Below, in pieces: positions 1-5,860 of a DNA stretch of 5,952 bases. The notes beneath the pieces were generated by a model that saw only the letters and a list, made by a program, of their open reading frames with translations, did not search any database and was not told the DNA's origin. The position numbers and the translations under genes are program-made. Source of the DNA: CAZFPA01 sp964520975. GTDB lineage: Bacteria; Bacillota; Negativicutes; Selenomonadales; Selenomonadaceae. The DNA is taken from assembly GCA_964520975.1 (NCBI GenBank), contig CAZFPA010000103.1, positions 1 to 5,952 on the forward strand. The letters are read 5' to 3'. Within the stretch, counting starts at the first letter, position 1; each line of letters begins with the position of its first letter.

Positions 1-51
<51 letters not shown>

Positions 52-104
52 ATATTACCTGCCGTATTCCCGCATCGCTGCGAGCACCCGGCTGACAAGA
101 AATA

Positions 105-133
105 ATGTTATCATAAGATATATGATTTGTAAA
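105..133 (-). promoter_or_regulatory. Sigma-70-type promoter of the initiator tRNA gene
   Basis: On the minus strand a -35 box TTTACA (positions 133-128) and a -10 box TAACAT (110-105) are separated by exactly 17 nt. The start would fall near position 98, leaving a leader of about 45 nt before the mature 5' end at 51, to be removed by RNase P. The leader contains a small stem-loop (GCCG paired with CGGC around an inner hairpin). The promoter lies just beyond the phosphofructokinase terminator, which fits an independent tRNA transcription unit. The boxes are by-eye matches. Confidence 0.6.
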
Positions 134-144
134 CCCTTTTTTTG

Positions 145-183
145 AAAAAAGCCAGGAAAAAGAAACTTTTTCTTTTTCCTGGC
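145..183 (-). terminator. Rho-independent terminator of the phosphofructokinase gene
   Basis: A perfect 15-bp inverted repeat (151-165 with 169-183, arm GCCAGGAAAAAGAAA) leaves a 3-nt loop. On the minus strand the hairpin is followed at once by six T residues (150-145). It begins 17 nt after the stop codon of the phosphofructokinase gene, the usual place for an intrinsic terminator. It separates that gene from the tRNA-fMet promoter. Confidence 0.92.
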
Positions 184-200
184 CGGAAATCCTTCTTTTC

Positions 201-1448
201 TTACTCAAACAAATACTGATACCGCTGCCGAAAATCCTCCTGGCTCATCTTATAGGCATTGGCCAGTCCCGGATCGTTGAGATCCTCTTCTTCCAGCCGG
301 ATCATAAAGCCCCGGGCAATCTTGTAATGGACGGTATCGATATTCACCCGGCGCACCTTCGTCTTGCCGGTCTCCGGATCGGTGATATCGGCGAAATAAA
401 GCGGTACCGCCTGATTGTCCTGAATGGTGATCATAGCGCCCGTATCCCCCCGCAGCAGGAACTGCACGGCCTCATAGCCCAGCGAGCGCGCATAGTCGAT
501 GTCGTAGGAAATAGGTGCCGCACACCGCAGTTCATAGCCGATTTCCTTATCGACCACGGAAATCTTGATACCAAGCTTTTTCACCTCAGCCAGTACAGCC
601 TGTTTGAGGATTTCACCAAAATCCAGTTCCGAATAACGGATGTGCCCATGTTCATCGAGTACGATCTGCCCAAGCAGCTCGAAATCCTCCGGAGCAATCT
701 TTTCGATGACGCCCTCCGCTACAACAGCAACGCCATAATTCTTCTCAATCAGATACCGCTTGACAATCGAGCCCGTAATGATATCCACCAGCTGCTGCAG
801 ACGGATTTTTGGCTGCTGGAACTCCTCCGGGATGATCGTGAGGATGGCCCCGGCCGACCGCCCCATGCCAAGTGCCAGATGCCCGGCTGTCCGGCCCATC
901 GCAATCGCAAAGTACCAGCGATTATTCGTCGTGCGCGCATCCTCCATGAGATTCTCGATCTCTGTCGTCGCAAAGGCCCGGGCCGTCTCAAAGCCAAAGG
1001 TTGGAACGCCATCGGGCAGCGGCAGATCGTTGTCAATGGTCTTCGGCACATGTACGACATTGATCGTGCGGCCGCATTTTTTCGCATAATCAGAAACCGC
1101 TGCCGAAGAATACGCCGTATCATCGCCGCCAATGGTAACCAGATGCGTAACCCCCAGTGCTGTAAGTGTATCCACTACATTTTTGAGATCCGCCTCTTTT
1201 TTCGTGGGATTGCAGCGCGACATATGCAAAATACATCCGCCGGTCAAATGGATGCGGCTCACGTTATCGTAAACAAGCTTCACATATTTCTTCTCGCCCT
1301 TAGCCAGATGTGAGAAACCGTCGTAAATACCGAGTACCTCCCACCCGTGCCGGATACCTTCCATGGTAACCGCGGAAATAACACTATTAATCCCCGGTGC
1401 CGGTCCGCCGCCACAGACAATTGCAATAACCTTCTTTCCAGCTGCCAT
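201..1448 (-). CDS. pfp: 6-phosphofructokinase, diphosphate (PPi)-dependent type
   Basis: This 415-residue cytoplasmic enzyme of the phosphofructokinase family phosphorylates fructose 6-phosphate to fructose 1,6-bisphosphate. Motifs seen: the N-terminal phosphate-binding loop GGGPAPGIN (residues 13-21), GGDD (107-110), the catalytic PKTIDND (135-141, with the Asp base in TIDND) and MGR (184-186). In ATP-dependent enzymes the second Asp of GGDD and the Lys of PKTIDND are both Gly. Here they are D110 and K136, the accepted signature of PPi use, so the reaction is probably reversible and serves glycolysis and gluconeogenesis. The protein is longer than the roughly 320 residues of typical bacterial ATP enzymes. 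The frame is open to an ATG at 1478, but the ATG at 1448 sits 6 nt after GGAGGG and starts the conserved core, so I chose it. Pipelines often label such proteins pfkA. The gene is monocistronic by its flanking terminators. Confidence 0.93.
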   Translation of the reverse strand: MAAGKKVIAIVCGGGPAPGINSVISAVTMEGIRHGWEVLGIYDGFSHLAKGEKKYVKLVYDNVSRIHLTGGCILHMSRCNPTKKEADLKNVVDTLTALGVTHLVTIGGDDTAYSSAAVSDYAKKCGRTINVVHVPKTIDNDLPLPDGVPTFGFETARAFATTEIENLMEDARTTNNRWYFAIAMGRTAGHLALGMGRSAGAILTIIPEEFQQPKIRLQQLVDIITGSIVKRYLIEKNYGVAVVAEGVIEKIAPEDFELLGQIVLDEHGHIRYSELDFGEILKQAVLAEVKKLGIKISVVDKEIGYELRCAAPISYDIDYARSLGYEAVQFLLRGDTGAMITIQDNQAVPLYFADITDPETGKTKVRRVNIDTVHYKIARGFMIRLEEEDLNDPGLANAYKMSQEDFRQRYQYLFE

Positions 1449-1454
1449 AACCAT

Positions 1455-1460
1455 CCCTCC
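1455..1460 (-). promoter_or_regulatory. Ribosome binding site fixing the phosphofructokinase start
   Basis: The minus strand carries GGAGGG followed by 6 nt and then ATG at 1448-1446. The alternative upstream ATG at 1478 has no comparable purine-rich site, and the ATG at 1454-1452 directly abuts GGAGGG and is too close. The internal start at 1448 is therefore preferred, removing ten unconserved residues. Confidence 0.8.
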
Positions 1461-1498
1461 AACATTGTAATATTCCATGTATGTTGTTTTCTCTTATG

Positions 1499-1571
1499 AT
1501 TATATTTCTTGACAACCTAAAAAATCCCTGCCAGAAATTCACAAATTTATGAATTGTATTGAAAATTGCAA
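1499..1571 (-). promoter_or_regulatory. Putative promoter region of the phosphofructokinase gene
   Basis: Two candidates are visible on the minus strand in this AT-rich stretch. The first is TTGCAA (1571-1566), a 16-nt spacer, then TAAATT (1549-1544), whose -10 box lies inside the 20-bp palindrome at 1536-1555. The second is a perfect TATAAT at 1504-1499 without a good -35 box at 17 nt; a TTGTCA lies only 5 nt upstream of it, too close. A promoter is expected here because the preceding gene ends in a strong terminator. Which element is used cannot be decided from sequence. Confidence 0.4.
1536..1555. promoter_or_regulatory. 20-bp near-perfect palindrome, possible operator
   Basis: On the minus strand the sequence AATTCATAAATTTGTGAATT pairs with itself at nine of ten positions; the only exception is a T/G pair. 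It overlaps the -10 box of one candidate promoter of the phosphofructokinase gene and lies about 35 bp upstream of the perfect TATAAT. Position and symmetry suit a dimeric regulator. It does not match the Rex (TTGTGA-N6-TCACAA) or CRP (TGTGA-N6-TCACA) arrangement, and the regulator is unknown. AT-rich palindromes also arise by chance. Confidence 0.35.
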
Positions 1572-1643
1572 AATGAAATGCGTCTTTTTACTGCGGAGGG
1601 AGCCTTTCTCTGCTAAACAGAAACCCCAATCTTCTCCCTGCCT

Positions 1644-1673
1644 AAAAAAAGAGCGCCGAAGCGCTCTTTTTTT
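1644..1673 (-). terminator. Rho-independent terminator of the DEAD-box helicase gene
   Basis: The minus strand reads GAGCGC, loop TTCG, GCGCTC, followed by seven T residues and preceded by seven A residues that can extend the stem. The UUCG tetraloop closed by a C-G pair is an unusually stable RNA hairpin. The A-tract on the entry side overlaps the TAA stop codon (1674-1672), so the terminator starts within the end of the coding sequence. Symmetry of the A- and T-tracts means it could also stop transcription arriving on the plus strand. Confidence 0.93.
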
Positions 1674-3000
1674 AATGCCGTCCCATCTTGGAACGACGGC
1701 CGATATTGGTCTTTGTCTTCCCTGGCGCAGAGGTCGGCTTGCGACGACTGCGGCCATTGCGGCCTTTGTGCTCGGCCCCCTTGCGGTTTGCATATTTACT
1801 CAAAGGCTTGTGCTTCCTGGCCTGCTCCTTTTTCTGTTCCTCCGCCGCTTTCAGCTGCTGGTTCTCACGTGCCTTACGTTTCTGCTGGCTGCGTTCCGAA
1901 CGCTGCTTTTCGATACGGCTCTGTATCCCGGCCTCAATACGGCGCAGGAGATCATACTGGCGGGCATTCACGAAGGTGACCGCCATCCCCTGCTGACCGG
2001 CCCGCCCGGTGCGGCCGATACGATGGATATAGCCTTCCGCATCGTGCGGAATATCATAATTGAATACATGCGTAACGCCTTCGATATCGAGTCCCCGTGC
2101 GGCAATATCCGTAGTCACGAGAATCTGCAGCTTTGCCTCGCGGAACTTCTTCAGGACCATTGTGCGCTGCAGCTGTGAGAGATCACCATGCAGCTCATCC
2201 GCCAGATAGCCCCGCCGGGCGAGCGCCATAGCCACCATGGCCACCCGCTGCTTCGTATGGCAGAATACCATCGCAAGGTAGGGCTGCTGCGCATTGATGA
2301 GCTCACAGAGCTTGTCGAGCTTGCTGTCCTCTGTGGTATCGATGATCTTCTGTTCGATCTTATCGAGTGTCACATGCTCCGCACGGATCGTAATCTGCTC
2401 CGGCGTCGTCATGAAGCGCATCGCCAGGGAACGGATACGGTCCGGCATCGTGGCCGAAAACAGCATGAGCTGACGGTCTTTGGCCATAGCCTGCAGCAGC
2501 ACCTCCACATCCTCAATAAAGCCCATGTGGAGCATCTCATCCGCTTCATCCAGTACGACCTTATTTGTATACGAAAGGTCAATGGTCCGCCGACGCATGT
2601 GATCGAGAATGCGCCCCGGCGTACCGACAATAAGCTGTGGATTGCGCCCGAGCTTCTGCTTCTGACGTTCAATATCCTGTCCGCCATAAATGGCCAGCGT
2701 CTTGATTCCCGCAGCCTCGCCTAAAAATGCCGCCACCTTGGAGATCTGAATGGTCAGCTCCCGTGTCGGCGTAACGACCAGCGCCTGGATATTTTCCGCT
2801 CCCGGCTTGATCTTTTCCAAAATCGGCAGCAAAAAAGCCAGGGTCTTGCCCGTACCGGTCTGCGCCTGGACGATGACATCCCGCCCGCTGCGCACTGCCG
2901 GTATCGAGGCCTCCTGCACCGGCGTCGCCGTACGGATTCCCTTGCTGCGCAAAGTCTCGCAGAGGGGCATTGAAACACCTAATTCATTAAAGTTCTTCAT
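1672..3000 (-). CDS. DEAD-box ATP-dependent RNA helicase with basic C-terminal tail
   Basis: This 442-residue cytoplasmic protein unwinds RNA duplexes with ATP, typically in ribosome assembly, mRNA decay or cold adaptation. The full motif set is present: Q-motif region with F4 and PVQ (27-29), motif I AQTGTGKT (46-53), Ia PTREL (78-82), Ib TPGR (127-130), DEAD (151-154), SAT (182-184), motif V around TTDIAARGLD (296-305) and motif VI HRIGRTGR (326-333). The two RecA-like domains end near residue 360. The last 80 or so residues are a Lys/Arg/Gln-rich, probably disordered tail with no recognisable RNA-binding fold such as the DbpA domain, so it is CshA/RhlE-like and I assign no symbol. The ATG at 3000 lies 8 nt after AAGGA, whereas the in-frame ATG at 3006 is only 2 nt from it, so the later start is chosen. 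A structured gap precedes it and a UUCG terminator ends it. Confidence 0.95.
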   Translation of the reverse strand: MKNFNELGVSMPLCETLRSKGIRTATPVQEASIPAVRSGRDVIVQAQTGTGKTLAFLLPILEKIKPGAENIQALVVTPTRELTIQISKVAAFLGEAAGIKTLAIYGGQDIERQKQKLGRNPQLIVGTPGRILDHMRRRTIDLSYTNKVVLDEADEMLHMGFIEDVEVLLQAMAKDRQLMLFSATMPDRIRSLAMRFMTTPEQITIRAEHVTLDKIEQKIIDTTEDSKLDKLCELINAQQPYLAMVFCHTKQRVAMVAMALARRGYLADELHGDLSQLQRTMVLKKFREAKLQILVTTDIAARGLDIEGVTHVFNYDIPHDAEGYIHRIGRTGRAGQQGMAVTFVNARQYDLLRRIEAGIQSRIEKQRSERSQQKRKARENQQLKAAEEQKKEQARKHKPLSKYANRKGAEHKGRNGRSRRKPTSAPGKTKTNIGRRSKMGRH

Positions 3001-3008
3001 ATTCATAA

Positions 3009-3013
3009 TCCTT
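3009..3013 (-). promoter_or_regulatory. Ribosome binding site of the DEAD-box helicase gene
   Basis: AAGGA on the minus strand stands 8 nt from the ATG at 3000 and only 2 nt from the in-frame ATG at 3006. Normal spacing favours the second ATG, shortening the protein by two residues. A TTATAA/TATAAA element some 11 nt further upstream could be a -10 box with a very short 5' leader, but its -35 match (TTGCGG) is poor. Confidence 0.6.
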
Positions 3014-3041
3014 ATTCTTTGTTTTTATAACGCCATTGTTC

Positions 3042-3064
3042 AGGAGTCCGCAATGCGGACTCCT
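3042..3064. repeat. Perfect 23-bp palindrome upstream of the helicase gene
   Basis: Two 11-bp arms (AGGAGTCCGCA and TGCGGACTCCT) flank one central base. As RNA this forms a 10-bp, mostly G-C stem with a 3-nt loop. No T-run follows on either strand, so it is not a standard intrinsic terminator. It lies 42 nt upstream of the helicase start and could be a leader hairpin, an mRNA-stabilising structure or a protein-binding site. Confidence 0.6.
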
Positions 3065-3286
3065 TCCGATCAGCGTTTCCCAAAAAGGCCTGTCTCCACG
3101 TCGCAACAGGGCGGGAGATAGCAATGCACCGCCTGTTATCTCGGTTCGCGCCCGCCGCCTGCAGCGAGAAACGGCATTCCGGGTCATAACGTCAAGGGGC
3201 AAGGCCTCCACTGGAAGCCCCGCCCTCTATGCTGCAACGAAACGGCGTCCCCGCCGTCCCTGGCTGTACCCTTACGGCCAGCACTA
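3065..3286 (-). other. GC-rich intergenic region dense in inverted repeats, possible structured RNA or leader
   Basis: This gap between the ABC-F stop and the helicase palindrome has no supportable gene. It contains several potential stems: CTGGC/GCCAG with inner GTA/TAC (3260-3281), ACGGCG/CGCCGT with a 4-nt loop (3242-3257), GGCTTCC/GGAGGCC on the minus strand with a T-G pair (3203-3219), a long-range TGCAGC/GCTGCA (3160-3165 with 3231-3236), and GAGATA/TATCTC (3115-3120 with 3137-3142) extendable by C/G-rich flanks. At its helicase-proximal end CCTGT/ACAGG (3089-3110) is followed by CC and five T on the minus strand, a weak terminator-like element. It matches no riboswitch, 6S RNA, SRP RNA, RNase P RNA or tmRNA consensus that I can recall. 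It could simply be the ABC-F 3' untranslated region. Confidence 0.35.
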
Positions 3287-4912
3287 TCATTTGTCCAGAT
3301 TGTATTTCTCAGCTAACAGTGCACGCACCGTTTCATTCTCCAGGAATTCATCGTAGGTCATGCCCCGATCAACAACCCCGTCCGGCGTAATATCGATGAT
3401 CCGGTTCGCAATCGTCTGGATGAACTCATGGTCATGCGAAACGAAAAGCATCGTGCCCTTGAAGGCAATCAGCCCATCGTTGAGCGAGGTGATGGATTCC
3501 AGATCCAAATGGTTTGTCGGCTCGTCCAGCAGCAGCACATTCGCACCGCTGAGCATCATGCGCGACAACATGCAGCGAACCTTCTCACCACCGGAAAGCA
3601 CATTTGCAGCCTTCAGGCTTTCTTCACCGGAGAACAGCATGCGCCCCAGGAAGCCGCGGACAAAAGATTCATCCGGGTCCTTGGAATACTGGCGCAGCCA
3701 GTCAACGAGCGGCATATCGACACCATCAAAGTAAGCGGAATTATCCTTCGGCAAATACGACTGCGATGTCGTAACGCCCCACTTGAACGATCCCTCATCG
3801 GGCTCCATCTCCCCCATGAGGATCTTGAAAAGCGCCGTCTTGCCCAGGCTGTTCGGCCCTACGAAGGAAACCTTGTCCCCCTTCTGCAGGGTGAAGCTCA
3901 CATGATTCAGCACCTTCTCGCCATCGATGGTCTTGGAAATATTGTCTACGGTCAGGAGCTGATCGCCAGCCTCACGATCCGGGGTAAATGCAATATAAGG
4001 ATACCGGCGCGATGACGGCTTGATATCATCCAAAGTGATCTTATCCAACAGCTTCTTACGCGAAGTCGCCTGCTTGGATTTCGAGGCATTCGCGCTGAAT
4101 CGCTGAATAAAGGTCTGCAGTTCTTTGATCTTCTCTTCCTTTTTCTTATTGGCGTCCTTAGCCATCTGCAGGGCAAGCTGACTGGATCTGTACCAGAAAT
4201 CATAATTGCCTACATAGAGCTGGATCGCGCCAAAGTCTACATCCGCAATATGCGTGCAGACCTGATTCAGGAAATGACGGTCATGCGATACAACGATAAC
4301 CGTATTCTCAAAATCCGCCAGGAAGTTTTCCAGCCAGTTAATGGAATCAATATCCAAGTGGTTCGTCGGCTCATCGAGCAGCAGGATGTCCGGATTGCCA
4401 AACAGCGCCTGTGCGAGGAGTACGCGCACCTTTTCACTGCCAGCGAGATCCGCCATCTTCATATTATGCTGTGATTCCGGAATACCGAGGCCATTCAGCA
4501 GACGGGCCGCCTCCGGTTCCGCCTCCCAGCCATCAAGTTCAGCGAATTCACACTCAAGCTCCGACACCCGGATACCATCCGCATCGGAAAAATCCGGCTT
4601 CGCGTAAAGTGCATCCTTCTCATCCATGATTTCGACCAGGCGCTTATGCCCCATGATAACGGTCTTCAAGACCTCATAATCATCGAACTCATAATGATTC
4701 TGCTTCAAAACCGCCAGGCGCTCTCCCGGTGTAATTTCGATATTGCCCTTGGTCGGCTCAATATCCCCCGACAACAGCCGCAAAAAGGTTGATTTCCCGG
4801 CACCGTTGGCGCCGATTACACCATAGCAGTTCCCCGGCGTAAATTTTATATTGACATCCTTAAATAAAACCCGTTTGCCAAATTGCAGCGTCAGGCCGCT
4901 TGTACTAATCAT
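3287..4912 (-). CDS. ykpA: ABC-F family ATP-binding cassette protein, YkpA/YbiT type
   Basis: This 541-residue soluble protein has two ATP-binding cassettes and no membrane segments, so it is not a transporter. ABC-F proteins act on the ribosome, modulating translation or relieving stalling. Domain 1: Walker A GANGAGKST (34-42), signature-position LAGSEKVR (156-163), Walker B with D180-E181, H-switch H210. The charged inter-domain linker spans about 240-315 and contains ANASKSKQATSRKK, close to the conserved YbiT/YkpA linker. Domain 2: P-loop GPNSLGKT (352-359), signature LSGGEKVR (439-446), D463-E464 and H493. Length and sequence fit B. subtilis YkpA (about 540 residues) and E. coli YbiT (530) as remembered. 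ATG at 4912 has GAGGAA 8 nt upstream. The weak signature of domain 1 pairs with an atypical P-loop of domain 2. The ribosomal role is inferred from the family; resistance is not expected for this subfamily. Confidence 0.95.
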   Translation of the reverse strand: MISTSGLTLQFGKRVLFKDVNIKFTPGNCYGVIGANGAGKSTFLRLLSGDIEPTKGNIEITPGERLAVLKQNHYEFDDYEVLKTVIMGHKRLVEIMDEKDALYAKPDFSDADGIRVSELECEFAELDGWEAEPEAARLLNGLGIPESQHNMKMADLAGSEKVRVLLAQALFGNPDILLLDEPTNHLDIDSINWLENFLADFENTVIVVSHDRHFLNQVCTHIADVDFGAIQLYVGNYDFWYRSSQLALQMAKDANKKKEEKIKELQTFIQRFSANASKSKQATSRKKLLDKITLDDIKPSSRRYPYIAFTPDREAGDQLLTVDNISKTIDGEKVLNHVSFTLQKGDKVSFVGPNSLGKTALFKILMGEMEPDEGSFKWGVTTSQSYLPKDNSAYFDGVDMPLVDWLRQYSKDPDESFVRGFLGRMLFSGEESLKAANVLSGGEKVRCMLSRMMLSGANVLLLDEPTNHLDLESITSLNDGLIAFKGTMLFVSHDHEFIQTIANRIIDITPDGVVDRGMTYDEFLENETVRALLAEKYNLDK

Positions 4913-4948
4913 AAACTTTGTTCCTCATCTCTAACCAAATTTGTCAGC

Positions 4949-4965
4949 CCCGCCAGCCCGGCGGG
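4949..4965. repeat. GC-rich inverted repeat in the ABC-F 5' region
   Basis: CCCGCC (4949-4954) and GGCGGG (4960-4965) form a 6-bp all-G-C stem with a 5-nt loop. It lies 37 nt upstream of the ABC-F start and about 40 nt beyond the hydrolase stop. No T-run follows on either strand, so termination is unlikely. Part of it (CAGCCCGGC, 4954-4962) recurs as a direct repeat at 4992-5000. The 92-bp gap holds no clear terminator; TATACT on the minus strand (4974-4969) is a possible -10 box without a good -35. Confidence 0.4.
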
Positions 4966-5004
4966 TCAAGTATAGTCCATTCTATCATATACAGCCCGGC
5001 ACGT

Positions 5005-5757
5005 CTATTCCTGCAGAATATTGTTGAAAAGCTGCAATATGCTTTGTCCATAGCTGTAACCCGGTACAGCCCAGCGCCCATTGAGACCCGCCCAATTGCC
5101 AATGGTATCCATGCCATAGTTGGCCCGGACGAGATCATAGCGGGGATCGACAACCGGCTCTGCCGGGCGCCGCGTCGAAGCATAAGCCAGCAGATGCTGG
5201 ATATGTGCCCGCACCCCGAGCCGCGCCGAAGAAAAATACGCGCCCTTTACAGCTGCGCTCGTCGTCCCCAGGCCACAGTAATTGTTCTGATCCGGCGTAA
5301 CCGTACCGCCATAACGGAAATACCCCGTTTCCTTCAACGCCTGTGCAAAAGCCACATCCGGACGGATTCCCTCACGGCCGCCTTCTTCATAATAATAAGC
5401 GACAAGCTCCTGCGGCGGAACCGTAAGCTCCGGTGAAGGATTCATACTCAGAAGATAGCGCACGCACTGCTCCTGGGTAGCAACCGGCGAGCCAAGGATG
5501 GCATCATCTCCAGCCGCGGTAACTACCGGTGCCTTCGCCACGACTGGCGGGTGAAGGATTGCCGCAATACGGTCATTCAGACTCCGATGACCTGCATCCG
5601 GCTGCACATTTCTCTCACTGTCATTCAGACGATGCATTTCCACTTTCGTTTCCACCTGCGGGTCATGCAGACGCTTCGCCTGCACGGCGGGTAAAAACGA
5701 AAACGTAAATGCACCCAGCAGACAAAACGACAAACAATATTTAGCTCTTCTCCTCAT
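5005..5757 (-). CDS. Secreted GH73-type glucosaminidase-domain cell-wall hydrolase
   Basis: This 250-residue protein probably cleaves the glycan strands of peptidoglycan outside the cytoplasmic membrane. Residues 1-27 form a textbook signal peptide: basic MRRRAK, a hydrophobic stretch to about residue 22, and a cleavage-like AVQA before K28. Residues 28-95 are low-conservation and linker-like. From about residue 98 the sequence fits the glucosaminidase (GH73) fold, with FAQALKETGYF carrying the expected catalytic Glu143, followed by NNYCGLGTT and a C-terminal stretch with NWAGLNGRWAVPG. There is no SH3, LysM or SLH anchoring domain. The frame is open to a TTG at 5802, but only the ATG at 5757 gives an N-terminal signal peptide, and it has GGGGG about 10 nt upstream. 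GH73 enzymes vary between glucosaminidase and other muramidase-like specificities, so the exact bond is not settled. It precedes ABC-F by 92 bp. Confidence 0.85.
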   Translation of the reverse strand: MRRRAKYCLSFCLLGAFTFSFLPAVQAKRLHDPQVETKVEMHRLNDSERNVQPDAGHRSLNDRIAAILHPPVVAKAPVVTAAGDDAILGSPVATQEQCVRYLLSMNPSPELTVPPQELVAYYYEEGGREGIRPDVAFAQALKETGYFRYGGTVTPDQNNYCGLGTTSAAVKGAYFSSARLGVRAHIQHLLAYASTRRPAEPVVDPRYDLVRANYGMDTIGNWAGLNGRWAVPGYSYGQSILQLFNNILQE

Positions 5758-5767
5758 CAATGTACTT

Positions 5768-5772
5768 CCCCC
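5768..5772 (-). promoter_or_regulatory. Ribosome binding site of the cell-wall hydrolase gene
   Basis: GGGGG, followed by AA, lies 10 nt before the ATG at 5757 on the minus strand. It supports the start that exposes the signal peptide at the N-terminus and argues against the upstream TTG at 5802. Confidence 0.6.
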
Positions 5773-5825
5773 TGGAACAGCAGCAAAAATTGCCCACTGC
5801 AATCATTTTTAGTCATACCTTTTTT

Positions 5826-5853
5826 ATTTTATCACATATTACTTAATTTTACA
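5826..5853 (-). promoter_or_regulatory. AT-rich promoter-like tract upstream of the cell-wall hydrolase
   Basis: Positions about 5808-5852 are strikingly AT-rich compared with the surroundings. On the minus strand TGTAAA (5853-5848), a 16-nt spacer and TAAAAT (5831-5826) form a weak sigma-70-like pair, three of six matches at -35 and five of six at -10. A start near 5819 would leave a leader of about 60 nt. Base composition is the main support. Confidence 0.35.
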
Positions 5854-5860
5854 CTATCCC

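Noticed and set aside
327..1313. Long plus-strand open frame (328 codons) opposite the phosphofructokinase gene
   Set aside because: It is antisense to a gene with full catalytic motifs, has no recognisable domain and is rich in Arg/His/Ile, as expected from reading GC-biased codons backwards.
1549..2724. Plus-strand open frames at 1549-2178 and 2188-2724 opposite the helicase
   Set aside because: Both are mirror frames of the helicase. The first also runs through the UUCG terminator, and neither shows a convincing domain.
3082..3112. CCTGT/ACAGG hairpin with five T as a firm terminator of the ABC-F gene
   Set aside because: The stem is only 5-6 bp with a 12-nt loop and two C residues before the T-run, too weak to call as a terminator on sequence alone; kept as part of the structured gap.
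2987..3211. Minus-strand 74-codon frame across the gap upstream of the helicase
   Set aside because: It overlaps the helicase start and its ribosome binding site, is Arg-rich without a known motif, and has no good ribosome binding site. The gap is better explained by inverted repeats.
3428..4015. Plus-strand open frame (195 codons) opposite the ABC-F gene
   Set aside because: It is antisense to conserved ABC cassette motifs and has no recognisable protein family.
4918..5436. Plus-strand open frame (172 codons) opposite the hydrolase C-terminal domain
   Set aside because: It is the mirror of the catalytic domain region; composition is Arg/Ile-rich and no domain is evident.
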